The notes under the pieces are model-generated. The model was given only the letters and a program-made list of their open reading frames with translations. It did no database searches and was not told the origin of the DNA. 64,000 nt of DNA from a virus: IMG/VR virus record IMGVR_UViG_3300048008_000449, positions 140,773-204,772 of that record; one strand, written 5' to 3'. Below, in pieces: positions 16,487 through 25,739 of the stretch; positions within the stretch are counted from its first letter, which is position 1, and every line of letters begins with the position of its first letter. The position numbers and the translations under genes are program-made.

Positions 16487-16945
16487 TTAAAGTGAAATGT
16501 CTTCTAATCCTGCCGCTCTAAGTTTTACTACATTATTAATCTGAAACTGTTTAGCTTCTAATGCTTTAATCACGCCAATATACCTATTTCTAACCAAACT
16601 AAAGTCATTAATCAGATATTGTAAATCTACTACATTTTGTTCACCGTCAACATACTTGTCTGCATCACGTGAACTAAGTGCTTTATTGTAGTTTTCTAAA
16701 AACTTACGAAATGTTTGGGATCGTAATTTACGCATCTCAGTATTTAAAAACTCTAGTATAGCTTCAACTTCTTGTAATTGGTTAAATCTATGTTCTACAA
16801 TTCCTGGCATATCTCTACTTTGCTTTTCGAGGTTACCTTTCATACTGCATTCGAATCTTGCTTGATCAATTTCTTTTTCAAAGTGAGAGATAGCTGAAAC
16901 TATCTCTCCAAGATTTGCGGTTACTTTACGATACCATACACTCAT
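16487..16945 (-). CDS. uvsY: UvsY-like recombination mediator
   Basis: In T4, UvsY loads UvsX recombinase onto gp32-coated ssDNA. This 152-residue helical protein (T4: 137) shows the matching C-terminal pattern: a basic helix (RSQTFRKFLENYNKALSS), E-Q-N-V-V-D-L-Q-Y-L-I-N-D-F-S, then IGVIKALEAKQFQINNVVKL, corresponding to the LDAIKSRGFAIKH region of T4. Location downstream of uvsX and gp32 supports the call. Similarity is weak by eye, so the assignment rests partly on synteny. Confidence 0.75.
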   Translation of the reverse strand: MSVWYRKVTANLGEIVSAISHFEKEIDQARFECSMKGNLEKQSRDMPGIVEHRFNQLQEVEAILEFLNTEMRKLRSQTFRKFLENYNKALSSRDADKYVDGEQNVVDLQYLINDFSLVRNRYIGVIKALEAKQFQINNVVKLRAAGLEDISL

Positions 16946-17214
16946 TAGTAATCTTCATCCTCGTCGTCTTCATTATAGTCGCCGAAAATATCTTCATCTT
17001 CTTCTTCGAGCTCTAGATACTCATCAATTGCATCACTAAGGTATTCGCAATGATCAGCTATCTCTTTTACTGCTGGTTTAATATCAAATCCATGATCAAC
17101 TAGAGCCGCAATTACTTTACTTGCAAATTCAGGTTTATCTTTATCATTAATTAAAACAGTTGCTTCATCGTAAATATTAAAAACAAACTCAAAATCTCCA
17201 TCAGTTAGATTCAT
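16945..17214 (-). CDS. Small acidic protein between uvsX and uvsY
   Basis: Eighty-nine residues with a strongly acidic C-terminus (YLELEEEDEDIFGDYNEDDE). It overlaps uvsX by 14 bases and uvsY by one base, so all are co-translated. Acidic tails of this type mimic DNA or bind ssDNA-binding proteins; a modulating role in the UvsX/UvsY system is inferred from position only. Confidence 0.65.
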   Translation of the reverse strand: MNLTDGDFEFVFNIYDEATVLINDKDKPEFASKVIAALVDHGFDIKPAVKEIADHCEYLSDAIDEYLELEEEDEDIFGDYNEDDEDEDY

Positions 17215-18310
17215 TAACAGCCTCCGGTGTTGTTATAGTTTCATTATTAGCCATATCTTCTTCTGCCGCATCAGCAATTTCATTGTTGTATTCATTCATT
17301 ACAACATCCAATGCACCGTCTTTGTTTGCATTCCAAGGTTTACGGAACATTTTAATTACTTCGCCTGTTGTTGGGCTAGTGTATTCTAAACTGTTTCCAC
17401 TTTTCTTTAGCAAACCTTTTGCTTCAAAGAATTCAGTTAAGCCACTGTATGGACTCATACCTGTTTCATATGGGATTTCTACTTGCACACTTTCAAAGGG
17501 CTTAGAATATCTTGTTTTCATTACTTTACAAGCCGCTCTAATACCAAATACTTGTGATGTTTTATTACCATCTGCATCAACTTTTAATTTAAGTTTACGC
17601 ATTGCAATAACAATACTACTTGCATAGATAAAGCCTTGTCCACCTGAGATCTTATCATCTGGATCAAACATATCTTGCGATGCATATGTATGGTTAGTTG
17701 CTAGTAATCCTACATTATATTCACCAAACATGTTAACTGTGTTACGTACTAATGATGTTAGTGCTTTAGGCTTACGACCCATGTCACCTTTCATGTCACC
17801 TTTTTGAAACTGATCTACATCAGTAGGTGTTAGTAGCATACCCAATGAATCTACTACAAATAATACTTTAGGACGCTCATCTGGTTCTTTTTCAGCATAT
17901 TCTGCTTTGTAGTCTTTCATGAAATCACTAATAGTTCTAGCAACGTCATCAATCATTGACATGTTTAGTTTAAGTAGTTTTTCTGGTGTTGTGTCTACAT
18001 CTAATGCATGTAGCCAACTTTCATCTAGTGCATTTTCACTATCAATAAGGATAACAAAAATACCTTGATCTTGTGCCGCTTTAACTACGTTACCTGCGGC
18101 AATGTAACTTTTACCTGCACCGGACTCTCCGGCTAGTACTGTTACTTTACCTAGTGGAATTCCTTTATTGAAATCATCACTAATTAGTTTATTTAATGTG
18201 TAATTTCCTGTACTAATCCATGTATCAGGGTCGTTGAATCCAACACTTAAACCTGGTACACTTTTTGTAATACTTTTACGGAATTTACTTACGTCAAATG
18301 GTCTTGCCAT
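17201..18310 (-). CDS. uvsX: RecA-like recombinase UvsX
   Basis: Strand-exchange protein of T4-type recombination-dependent replication. 369 residues (T4: 391). Walker A GESGAGKS (61-68), Walker B VLFVVDSLG (about 148-156), the L2-region-like GNVGLLATNH/KISGGQGF segment, and an acidic C-terminal tail. The N-terminal helix DVSKFRKSITKSVPG resembles the T4 subunit-contact segment. It sits between gp32 and the acidic/uvsY genes; a hairpin (18334-18360) separates it from gp32, and a CTCC-complement ribosome site (GAGGAG) precedes the ATG. Confidence 0.95.
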   Translation of the reverse strand: MARPFDVSKFRKSITKSVPGLSVGFNDPDTWISTGNYTLNKLISDDFNKGIPLGKVTVLAGESGAGKSYIAAGNVVKAAQDQGIFVILIDSENALDESWLHALDVDTTPEKLLKLNMSMIDDVARTISDFMKDYKAEYAEKEPDERPKVLFVVDSLGMLLTPTDVDQFQKGDMKGDMGRKPKALTSLVRNTVNMFGEYNVGLLATNHTYASQDMFDPDDKISGGQGFIYASSIVIAMRKLKLKVDADGNKTSQVFGIRAACKVMKTRYSKPFESVQVEIPYETGMSPYSGLTEFFEAKGLLKKSGNSLEYTSPTTGEVIKMFRKPWNANKDGALDVVMNEYNNEIADAAEEDMANNETITTPEAVNESN

Positions 18311-18333
18311 AATGTTTTTTCTCCTCTGTTATA

Positions 18334-18360
18334 AGTGAGGGCACTAAGGACACCCTCACT
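18334..18360 (-). terminator. Hairpin between gene 32 and uvsX
   Basis: Eight-base stem AGTGAGGG/CCCTCACT with an 11-base loop and no T tract. It could attenuate read-through from gene 32 into uvsX, giving more gp32 than UvsX, or protect the gene 32 mRNA end. Confidence 0.55.
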
Positions 18361-18373
18361 CAATTTATATTAC

Positions 18374-19387
18374 TTATTGTTTACGGTTTCTAATTGCCGC
18401 TAAAATGTCCTGAGCACTCGGTGCATCACCTGCAGGTGCGCCGGCTGTTGCCATTTCTGGTTCCGCTGGTGCTTGTGCTACTGGTTCCGCTACTGTCTCA
18501 GTTACAACTGCCGCTTCAGCCACTGGTGCCGCTGGTGCTGGCGCCGGAGTTGGTGCAGGTGTAGGAGCAGGAGCTGGTGTTGCGCCTGTTGCTGGTGCAT
18601 CTACGCCATATGGACGATAGTATTGACCAAAACGTGCAGGATCATATAATTGACCATCAACACTTGCTTCAAACATTTCAAAGATTGCGTTCAATGCTTC
18701 TGCATCTGGTTTCTTAGGCAAGAAGTCATTTAGATTAAACAAGCCATGTGTTGCAATTGCATCACGCTCTGCTTGATCTAATCCACGTTCTCTACGAGCC
18801 CAATTTGATGTAGAATAATCTGCATACTGACCTTTTGTAGATTTTACAATCTTAAAGTCTGTACCAGCTTCATAATCAGTAGGAATCTCTTGAAACTCAG
18901 GATCCATAAGTGCTGAACTAATGATTTTATAAATTTGAGGTGAAATTACAAAACGTCTGATAGGATTCTCAGGTACTGAGTCTTCCTGCATTTCGCTTTG
19001 TGCTACAAATCCTTGAAAAATGTATGAACGTTTTTTCCAATACTTACGTCCCATATCTTCCATAGTAGGATCTTTAAACCAAGGACGAATTTCAGCATGT
19101 ACTGGGCATTGCTCTCCCCACATTTCCACACATGGAACTTGTACTGTTACTGGTTTGTTTTCGTCTTGACCTTTTACTCCTGGAAATTGAAGACGGATCA
19201 TTTGACGCTCTTTCCAAAAGAACGTATTGTTCTCGTCTGCGTCTGGTAAGAATCGTAATGTTGCTGATGTGCCTTCTGGAATATTCCAGTGTGCGAAGAT
19301 GGCGTTGTCGCCTCCTTGACTGCTAGAGCTTGAGCCCTTTGTTTCTTGTGCCTGCAGTTTTGCACGGATTTCTGCTAAAGATGCCAT
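18374..19387 (-). CDS. 32: Single-stranded DNA-binding protein gp32
   Basis: Coats ssDNA in replication, recombination and repair. 337 residues (T4: 301). The basic N-terminal helix (MASLAEIRAKLQ) drives cooperativity; the OB core includes WNIPEGTSATLRFLPDAD and aromatic strands. Zinc ligands visible as C86, C94 and H97 (T4 uses three Cys and one His), so the site is slightly rearranged. A Pro/Ala/Thr repeat linker (about 262-310) replaces the usual short linker before the C-terminal tail. The strong TTGACA-17-TATACT promoter fits its abundant early expression. Confidence 0.93.
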   Translation of the reverse strand: MASLAEIRAKLQAQETKGSSSSSQGGDNAIFAHWNIPEGTSATLRFLPDADENNTFFWKERQMIRLQFPGVKGQDENKPVTVQVPCVEMWGEQCPVHAEIRPWFKDPTMEDMGRKYWKKRSYIFQGFVAQSEMQEDSVPENPIRRFVISPQIYKIISSALMDPEFQEIPTDYEAGTDFKIVKSTKGQYADYSTSNWARRERGLDQAERDAIATHGLFNLNDFLPKKPDAEALNAIFEMFEASVDGQLYDPARFGQYYRPYGVDAPATGATPAPAPTPAPTPAPAPAAPVAEAAVVTETVAEPVAQAPAEPEMATAGAPAGDAPSAQDILAAIRNRKQ

Positions 19388-19498
19388 AATAATTTTCTCC
19401 TATATTAGCCTTTATTAGTAGTAGAACATAAGCTCTACTTTGTGTTAACAACTAACCTCTCGTTAGTTATTTTTGTTTTTGCCTTTGTTAGCCTTTAC

Positions 19499-19527
19499 AG
19501 TATACATTTTATAGTACTTACTGTCAA
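19499..19527 (-). promoter_or_regulatory. Early sigma70-like promoter of gene 32
   Basis: TTGACA (19522-19527), 17 bases, TATACT (19499-19504). It leaves a leader of about 100 bases before the ATG, containing a CTAACGAGAGGTTAG hairpin that may be regulatory. The AAGAnnTCTT palindrome is absent. Confidence 0.75.
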
Positions 19528-19545
19528 GTACTTTTTACCGAAAAA

Positions 19546-20826
19546 TTATGAAATTTTTCTACGTAAATCATTTACAACTGATTCAGCAATATTTTCTACT
19601 GGTTCAGATTGTTTTGCTGGCATTTTATTGTTCTTATCTAAATAAGTTACAATTTTTGCCAATAACATAACAGTCTTTTGTGGCATGTTATGTAATTCTG
19701 TTCCTAAGTGACTTAGCAAGTTAAATGCTTCGTCGTTCTTGCTAGACATAGCAAGATAAGATAGCATGCTACTTAATTTTGCCATAGCTCCCATTCCACC
19801 TGAATATTTAATTGGATCTTCGTTATCTGGGTGTTCTGGATCGTTAGGGTCAATATTAAGTTTAAAATCTTCTTTATTTTTGATCATATCATACAGTCTG
19901 CTAAGATGTTCTTTTGTTAGATCTGTCATACTATCTCTCTCCTTCACAATACGTGCTACGGTTTCTAATACTGCTTCCATATTTGCAGTTTCGAATGTAT
20001 TGTACATGAATTTTTCAGTAATGTCAACCTCTTTATCTGAATTTTCTACAATCTTAGTAGAAGAACCCTGAAAGTTGTTATAACCTCTAGAGGTTTGAAG
20101 ACTGTGTACTGTTTGTTTTAATTCTTTTAATTTTAATTTAACGGTTTCAACAATATCAATGTTTCCTTCGTTAACTAATTTATTCGTACGTACATGACGT
20201 ACAAATTGATTGCATTCTGCTACTTCTTTGCAGATACCTAAAATGGACTCACCTATTGTGTCATAAGGATTCCCGCCCATACTTACATGTTTAGCCATTG
20301 CCTTAGCACCAGCTAAATATTTGTGTGGAAAGCTAAATCTTTCACCTGCAGAGTTCTCAATAAAGAGTGCTTTGATATTACGTGATCTGCTTCCACGTAC
20401 TTCTTCATTAACACCTTTTGAATGTTTAATGATGAGTCTAGTTGACTCTGGTAATTGTATATAACTTGTTTTTAAACTTCCTGTTGCACGTGAATAGCCT
20501 TCTTTAACTGTTTCACTTGCGAAGTCTTTTGGTGCTATATTTTTATCAAATTTTCTTATTGTATATTCTGCCATAGCGTTATGTCCTGCTTTCTTAATAC
20601 TATCTAAAAGATCTTTGTGCTTATCAAAACTAAAATCTGCTCCTGCTTGTACAACAACTTCCACGTCATCATTTTCTGTTCTTATAGTGACTAGAAAATC
20701 TTGATCGTAAGCGTAAAATCTCGCTGACTGATCTGCGTCTAAAGTTTTGTTACCTTCAAAATCAAACAAACGTAACTTAATATTTGCTCCTTTGATAATG
20801 TTAAAAATTTCTGTTGATAATTGCAT
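19546..20826 (-). CDS. Unknown late protein after terminase
   Basis: A 426-residue protein. The N-terminal ~110 residues are beta-rich (IKLRLFDFEGNKTLDAD), the middle contains IENSAGERFSFPHKYLAGAK and KHVSMGGNPYDTIG, and the rest is helical. It has its own GATAAATAC promoter downstream of gene 17, so it is a late gene lying directly before the early gene 32. I recall similar proteins in marine T4-like phages, function unknown; a virion or head-maturation role is a guess. Confidence 0.65.
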   Translation of the reverse strand: MQLSTEIFNIIKGANIKLRLFDFEGNKTLDADQSARFYAYDQDFLVTIRTENDDVEVVVQAGADFSFDKHKDLLDSIKKAGHNAMAEYTIRKFDKNIAPKDFASETVKEGYSRATGSLKTSYIQLPESTRLIIKHSKGVNEEVRGSRSRNIKALFIENSAGERFSFPHKYLAGAKAMAKHVSMGGNPYDTIGESILGICKEVAECNQFVRHVRTNKLVNEGNIDIVETVKLKLKELKQTVHSLQTSRGYNNFQGSSTKIVENSDKEVDITEKFMYNTFETANMEAVLETVARIVKERDSMTDLTKEHLSRLYDMIKNKEDFKLNIDPNDPEHPDNEDPIKYSGGMGAMAKLSSMLSYLAMSSKNDEAFNLLSHLGTELHNMPQKTVMLLAKIVTYLDKNNKMPAKQSEPVENIAESVVNDLRRKIS

Positions 20827-20846
20827 CTTTATAGTATTCCTTTAAT

Positions 20847-20855
20847 GTATTTATC
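20847..20855 (-). promoter_or_regulatory. Late promoter (GATAAATAC)
   Basis: Minus-strand GATAAATAC, 21 bases upstream of the ATG at 20826, with an AAGGA ribosome site between. Confidence 0.65.
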
Positions 20856-20864
20856 AAATAAGTG

Positions 20865-22421
20865 TTATAGTAAGCTAAAAGGCATGGGTTCCATACCGTC
20901 ATCATCGTCAAAATCTTCGTTTAAGTACTCAAATGCACTTTCTTCATATTTTGATACTTCCATACTCATTCTTACTATTAAAACTAGTGCCATTACAAGG
21001 TCATCGTTTTCACCATCTTTGGCTGCATAACTATTGCCTCTAGCGATAAATGTTTTTAATTCTCTTAATAGCGGTTTACTTGCTATTTCTAATTTTTCTG
21101 TTTCTACCCAATGCTTTAATTTACTACATGCTGATATTTTACTTTTGTGTGTAGTAGTAAATCCTCGTCTATAACGTTTAGCATTACCATGTGATTTTGT
21201 TTCACTTAAAAATGTACCTGGAAAGTTTTCTTCTCCAGTTTCTTCAACAACTACTAATGCTGCTTCTCCTAGTGTATTGTTTTCCATACTGTAATATATT
21301 TCACAATCACCGTTTGTTTCACTTTCAATATATTGTGATATTTCTCTTAATATTTTTACTTGACCTTGAACCGTAGTTCTGTTATGCATCCACTCTGCAA
21401 CTTGTTTCATTCCTGGCATACTGTATACTTGAATAGCACTATTGTCGCCGCCGGTACCTAAACTAGGATCTAATGCTATTATATATAGTTTTCCTTTTGC
21501 TACCGGTGCATACCAACGTACTTGTCCTGCTTTAGCATAAGGATCACGTGCTTCCATATTACTAAGTCTAATACTATCAATAAGTGTTTCATCAAACGCA
21601 ATAAATTCACAGTTATGTTCACGTCTAAATCTTTCTTCACCAATTTTACCTTGTTCAATTTCTGCCCATTCCCAATCTCTATCTGGATGTACTTCCCATG
21701 AAGCTAGATAATGTGCAAATCCGTTAATACCTTGTTTTGTTTCATTTCCATGTTCATCTTGATTTTTATTAGCATCTCTCCAAATTTGTGCAAATTGATC
21801 ATCATCCATGTTTGGTGTTGAAGTAATAATACATTTACCACCTGTTGCTAGTGTAGGTGAAAGTGAAGTCCAAAATTCTTTAGCAATATTTGGTCTAACA
21901 AATGCAAACTCGTCTAAGTATGCTAACGATATAGATAAACCACGTCCAGTATTTTCTGTTGTTGACTGTGCTACAATACGTGAGCCGTTATCAAATTCCA
22001 ACGATCCTTTGTTATATGCAGTAACACCAGCTCTAATAAAATCAGGCAGTGTTTCGTATGCAAAACGTATACGTTGCATAATTTCACTTGCACCTGAATA
22101 TTTGTGTGCCGCGATAAGAATAGTTTGATCTGGATTAAACATTGCATACCATAGCAAGTATCCTGCCGCACAGGTACTTTTACCTGTTTGTCGTGCAAGC
22201 ATACTAATACTATATCTATTATTATGATATGTATCTACTAGTTCTTCTTGGAAATCATATAGTGCAAACTTCATACGACCTTTAGTAGGATGCTGAATAT
22301 AACAGTGTTCCTTCATAAAGTGTTTAGGATCTTGAGTACATAGAGCAAGTTCTTGAATTTGCTCTTCTGTGTAACGTTCTTTTCTATAAGGGGTTTTGGT
22401 TAATTTTGTATCTACTGCCAT
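20865..22421 (-). CDS. 17: Terminase large subunit gp17
   Basis: ATP-driven DNA packaging motor and headful nuclease. 518 residues (T4: 610). Walker A ARQTGKST (76-83), Walker B LAYLDE (166-171), coupling motif ITSTPN (199-204), then an RNase H-like nuclease domain with IIALDPSLGTGGDNS and an acidic ENNTLGEA segment. It starts at the ATG at 22421 with no ribosome site; a GATAAATAA late box ends four bases upstream, predicting a leaderless mRNA. A terminator separates it from the gene before. Confidence 0.95.
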   Translation of the reverse strand: MAVDTKLTKTPYRKERYTEEQIQELALCTQDPKHFMKEHCYIQHPTKGRMKFALYDFQEELVDTYHNNRYSISMLARQTGKSTCAAGYLLWYAMFNPDQTILIAAHKYSGASEIMQRIRFAYETLPDFIRAGVTAYNKGSLEFDNGSRIVAQSTTENTGRGLSISLAYLDEFAFVRPNIAKEFWTSLSPTLATGGKCIITSTPNMDDDQFAQIWRDANKNQDEHGNETKQGINGFAHYLASWEVHPDRDWEWAEIEQGKIGEERFRREHNCEFIAFDETLIDSIRLSNMEARDPYAKAGQVRWYAPVAKGKLYIIALDPSLGTGGDNSAIQVYSMPGMKQVAEWMHNRTTVQGQVKILREISQYIESETNGDCEIYYSMENNTLGEAALVVVEETGEENFPGTFLSETKSHGNAKRYRRGFTTTHKSKISACSKLKHWVETEKLEIASKPLLRELKTFIARGNSYAAKDGENDDLVMALVLIVRMSMEVSKYEESAFEYLNEDFDDDDGMEPMPFSLL

Positions 22422-22425
22422 AATA

Positions 22426-22434
22426 TTATTTATC
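22426..22434 (-). promoter_or_regulatory. Late promoter (GATAAATAA), leaderless spacing
   Basis: ATAAATA-ATATT-ATGG arrangement before gene 17, the same as before the gene at 14288. It leaves no room for a ribosome site. Confidence 0.55.
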
Positions 22435-22448
22435 TACGTAGTTAACAA

Positions 22449-22480
22449 AGAAAAACAGCGTAGACTAGCTACGCTGTTTA
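22449..22480 (-). terminator. Rho-independent terminator before gene 17
   Basis: Ten-base stem AACAGCGTAG/CTACGCTGTT with a five-base loop, followed by a T-rich run on the minus strand, 18 bases after the 563-aa gene. Confidence 0.85.
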
Positions 22481-22497
22481 AAGGGGATGTTATATTA

Positions 22498-24189
22498 TTA
22501 TTTTTTATTTTTAGACGCTTTATATGCTTCTTTGATATCTTCAACTTTATGTTCTTTTAAGCCTACTTTCATATCTTCTGCATCTAAGTATCTTTTTAAA
22601 CTTAGGTTCACGCTTTGTGCAAAGTTTTCGTATGGCTCACCATGTGATGTAGCTTCTTCTTCAGCTGCGCCTTCTGGTGTGTTTGCCCATTCGTTTAATT
22701 TTTCATTAATTTTTTCTTCGCTTAATCCTGCGTTCTTTAATAAGTTTATTAATTGTGTCGTGTCCATAGTTGGTGCCTCATTAACTTGTTCTTCTTTAGA
22801 TTCTTTCATTTCGCTCATGCATGCCTCACACATTTCTTTTAGTTTGTCTTGATCACAATCTGAATATTTTTTGCAAATTTCTGTTAGTGTCATTCCATCT
22901 TTACAACATTGCATTACGTCTGCTTTTAATGGCATTTTGTCGTCTGCTTCATTTACAGATTCATCTGCTTTGTCGTCATCTTTAGAACCTTTTTTCTTAG
23001 CTAACATTTTTTCGAATGCTGCTTTTTGTGCTGGGCTTTGTGCTTCATTAACTTCTTCTTCTTTTACCCAATGATCGCCTGCCGCATCATGTGAATCATG
23101 TGTGCATTCACAACCTGGTTTAGGAGCATCAATTTTACATCCGCAATCACTGCATACGCCTGATGCTTCAGTTACTTCCGCTTCCATTAAACCTAGCTCT
23201 TTTAATCTAGCTTCAATTGCTGGTCTTGCGTCTGCATCTGGTCCCATGTCAACTGACATTTGGTGGAATGTATCAAATAACTCATCGTCGCCTAATAAAC
23301 CATACATTACATCACAAGCATTGTCACCGTCTTCACCTACTAATAATGGTTCTGCCATTATTTCTTTTAATTTTTCTACTTGTTCTGGTGATTCTGGAAC
23401 TGCCCATGTACCTTCTTTAACAGGAGTTTGTTTTGCACCTGTTCCTGATAGATCTAAAATTCTACCTAATGCTTCTGCAAACTCATCATTTACTGAGTCA
23501 GATAATTTGTCTCTGCCCCATTTAAATTTACCGTCTTTTGGATTTGGTTTCATCCTAGTAATAATATCTTTGTTTACACCTAATCCATCATTTTTACGTG
23601 CATCTGCTTTTGCTTGATAAAATGGATTGTCTGCATGTGTGTATGAACTATCGCCTGATACTTTACGTACTGCATCTTGTGGCATTGTAGCATTACTCTT
23701 GCCCACTTTAATAGCGTTTGCTGTACTTGCTACTTTATTGTAACGATCCTGATAATTTTCTACTTGGTATGTTTTACCATCTACTTTAAATTCTTTTTTA
23801 CCAGCTTTTCTAGCTTTTTCTAATTCACCTGAAAATTCGTTGCCTTCATCTACATCTGCTTCATCAATTTCTGCTTCATCAATTTCTGCTTCTACAGATT
23901 CTTCTGGATTTTCTACACCATTACCAAAATCATGAACTCTACGATACTCGTCTACAAAGTCCTTAATCGTATCACCGTCTAAATATCTAATTAGATCACT
24001 GTATACTGGATGCTCTGCTTCACAACCTAATTCATCACATAAATCATAAATTGGATCTGCAAACTCGCCTACTGCTTCTGTTGTTGGTATATTTTCTTCT
24101 GGTATGTTTTCTTCTACTGCTGGAGCCTGGCTTTGAGCTCTGTCTGTGCCGTGGCTAGCAAGTTTTAATATTCTGTCTAAATCACTCAT
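22498..24189 (-). CDS. Large acidic protein with Cys/His cluster
   Basis: A 563-residue, very acidic protein with many Glu/Asp and E-A repeats. Near residues 345-375 there is a Cys/His cluster (GVCSDCGCKID, then GCECTHDSHDAAGDH), and near 430-465 more cysteines (MQCCKDGMTLTEICKKYSDC, EMCEACM). Several V-N-E-A steps look like repeated boundary or cleavage sites. Acidity, length and position between the terminase subunits suggest a head-internal or packaging-associated protein. The ATG overlaps the upstream gene by 8 bases. No family recognised. Confidence 0.65.
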   Translation of the reverse strand: MSDLDRILKLASHGTDRAQSQAPAVEENIPEENIPTTEAVGEFADPIYDLCDELGCEAEHPVYSDLIRYLDGDTIKDFVDEYRRVHDFGNGVENPEESVEAEIDEAEIDEADVDEGNEFSGELEKARKAGKKEFKVDGKTYQVENYQDRYNKVASTANAIKVGKSNATMPQDAVRKVSGDSSYTHADNPFYQAKADARKNDGLGVNKDIITRMKPNPKDGKFKWGRDKLSDSVNDEFAEALGRILDLSGTGAKQTPVKEGTWAVPESPEQVEKLKEIMAEPLLVGEDGDNACDVMYGLLGDDELFDTFHQMSVDMGPDADARPAIEARLKELGLMEAEVTEASGVCSDCGCKIDAPKPGCECTHDSHDAAGDHWVKEEEVNEAQSPAQKAAFEKMLAKKKGSKDDDKADESVNEADDKMPLKADVMQCCKDGMTLTEICKKYSDCDQDKLKEMCEACMSEMKESKEEQVNEAPTMDTTQLINLLKNAGLSEEKINEKLNEWANTPEGAAEEEATSHGEPYENFAQSVNLSLKRYLDAEDMKVGLKEHKVEDIKEAYKASKNKK

Positions 24190-24679
24190 TGCCTTTTTCC
24201 TTTTCTTTTTTGAGTTTCGCTAACTCTTTAATAAATTTGTTGTTATATGCATCTCCAAAATGATCTTCAGCTTTGATTCCTGCTTTTTCATCTTTGCTGT
24301 ATTCTGGCTCTGCTAATACACTCTTAACTTCACCACCTTGTGGCGGTATTGCTTCATCTGGCTCATGTTCGCCTTTTACTTTAAGTACGCCATCAGCTAG
24401 ACCAATCATATTACGGATGTCATTTTGTATTTGCCATCCACTTGCAATAATGTTAGTTTCAAATTCGTATGTAAATACTTCGTACCCTCTAGCTTTAGGA
24501 AAATCACGTGGTGTACTTTGTAACATTGTTTTCTTCGCAGCACCGAGTCCTTTAGAGTCGTATTTTCCGAGGTGCTTCTCTATACGATCTTGTTGATCGT
24601 TGTTAAGTTCATGAATAGTTTTAATTTTAAACTTCCATGTTTTTTTAGCTTCCGTTAAGTATTCTGTGTACGATTTCAT
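24182..24679 (-). CDS. Late virion-type protein, MKSYTEYLTEA N-terminus
   Basis: A 165-residue protein. The N-terminal MKSYTEYLTEA resembles the short leader found on several T4-like head proteins processed by the prohead protease (a hydrophobic-x-Glu site is present as L-T-E); this is inference. The centre is mixed alpha/beta, and the C-terminus is a Lys/Glu-rich helix. It has its own GATAAATAG promoter and an AGGAG ribosome site. Confidence 0.6.
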   Translation of the reverse strand: MKSYTEYLTEAKKTWKFKIKTIHELNNDQQDRIEKHLGKYDSKGLGAAKKTMLQSTPRDFPKARGYEVFTYEFETNIIASGWQIQNDIRNMIGLADGVLKVKGEHEPDEAIPPQGGEVKSVLAEPEYSKDEKAGIKAEDHFGDAYNNKFIKELAKLKKEKEKGNE

Positions 24680-24702
24680 TGCTGTGTATTCTCCTATTAA
24701 TA

Positions 24703-24711
24703 CTATTTATC
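24703..24711 (-). promoter_or_regulatory. Late promoter inside the gp16 stop (GATAAATAG)
   Basis: GATAAATAG encodes the last Asp-Lys-stop of gp16 and acts as the late box for the gene at 24679, 24 bases downstream. Confidence 0.6.
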
Positions 24712-25248
24712 TTTTTCGGGCAAGTTCTTCATGATTTCGGCTAACATATCTGTTCTATTGCCGATAATACGCCCTTCTGCACCTTCTTCTTCGTCTAAGC
24801 CTAATTCACTGTTTTTTTGTGCTACATATGCATCAATTTTTTGACTGTCTTTTTCAAGTCTAGCTTGTCGCATTTGTAACTCAATCATTTTCATTTTTTT
24901 ATCCATTTTAGCTTGTTTTGCTTGTAACGCTGCTGATATCATTTTTGCCGCACTATCAAATATTGGAGCAGCATGTCTATCTTCTACATTCTTACCTAAA
25001 TCAACTAATTCGTCAAATGTTTCCATAGCTTTTGTAGCATATGCGTCCATTTCTCTATCTAATTGTTCTAAACCCTCAACTGTAGGTAATGCAACATTAG
25101 CACGTTCTACCATGCTCATTTCGCCTTTATATTCAGCTATTTCATTTTTAATATCTTCAGTTGTAGGTTCTGTATGCTCTGCTTCTTCTTCAGGCATTAG
25201 ATCATCTAAATTAGGTAAATTTAGTTCTTCTTCTAATTTTTTTGTCAT
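24703..25248 (-). CDS. 16: Probable small terminase subunit gp16
   Basis: A 181-residue helical protein (T4 gp16: 164). An acidic N-terminus (LEEELNLPNLDDLMPEEE) is followed by a long central helix pair (ALPTVEGLEQLDREMDAY...MISAALQAKQAKMDKKMKMIEL) and a C-terminal tail with R-T-D-M-L-A-E-I-M, resembling the S-P-T-E-L-M-D-E-I end of T4 gp16. Regulatory small subunits bind the DNA or ring up to stimulate gp17 ATPase. Sequence similarity is weak; gene order near gp17 and gp4 supports it. Confidence 0.65.
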   Translation of the reverse strand: MTKKLEEELNLPNLDDLMPEEEAEHTEPTTEDIKNEIAEYKGEMSMVERANVALPTVEGLEQLDREMDAYATKAMETFDELVDLGKNVEDRHAAPIFDSAAKMISAALQAKQAKMDKKMKMIELQMRQARLEKDSQKIDAYVAQKNSELGLDEEEGAEGRIIGNRTDMLAEIMKNLPEKDK

Positions 25249-25289
25249 ATTAAGTTTCCAATTATACTAGTACTTATCCTTTTAAAATT

Positions 25290-25739
25290 CTACTTTTTTC
25301 TCTTTTTCTTAGAATTTTGAGGCTTGTTAAATATCTGATGTTCAGTTATAACTCTAAAGCCCATGCCTTGTGATTTACACCAAGCATGACACGCTGCCCA
25401 TTTTGCTTGATTAACTACGGCAGCAGCTTTCTGTGCTTGTGTTCTTGCTTCTGCTATTGTTTGACTAGCAGGTTTTATTTCAACCATTTCAGCATGATTT
25501 TTTCCATTCTTATCTTTATATACAATAAGTAAATCAGGAACATATGTTGTTTGTTTTCCTGTTAATGGATTCTTATATGGAATTCTATGTGTTTCACTTC
25601 CCCAACCTAATATAGCTGGATGATTATCACACATACGCATAACTGCAAGTTCCCATCCACTTCTATATTGTGGTGCTCTTTTACCTATATACTTGTCTGG
25701 CTGTTGTGGAACAAATTGTCCCCTTTGAAATTTTGGCAT
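25290..25739 (-). CDS. 4: Head completion nuclease gp4
   Basis: A 149-residue protein (T4: 150). YRSGWELAVMRMCDNHPAIL, E49, Y-V-P-D69-L-L-I, and EMVE87-I-K89-P give the restriction-endonuclease-like PD-(D/E)xK order, as in T4 gp4 (gp50), which is packaged at the head-tail vertex and trims or stabilises packaged DNA ends. The basic C-terminus (NSKKKRKK) would bind DNA. It shares one base with the upstream tail-tube-like gene. Confidence 0.88.
   Translation of the reverse strand: MPKFQRGQFVPQQPDKYIGKRAPQYRSGWELAVMRMCDNHPAILGWGSETHRIPYKNPLTGKQTTYVPDLLIVYKDKNGKNHAEMVEIKPASQTIAEARTQAQKAAAVVNQAKWAACHAWCKSQGMGFRVITEHQIFNKPQNSKKKRKK

Noticed and set aside
18334-18360. A gp32 autoregulatory pseudoknot at this hairpin
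   Set aside because: In T4 the operator is upstream of gene 32, whereas this hairpin is downstream of it. A simple processing or attenuation hairpin is a better reading.
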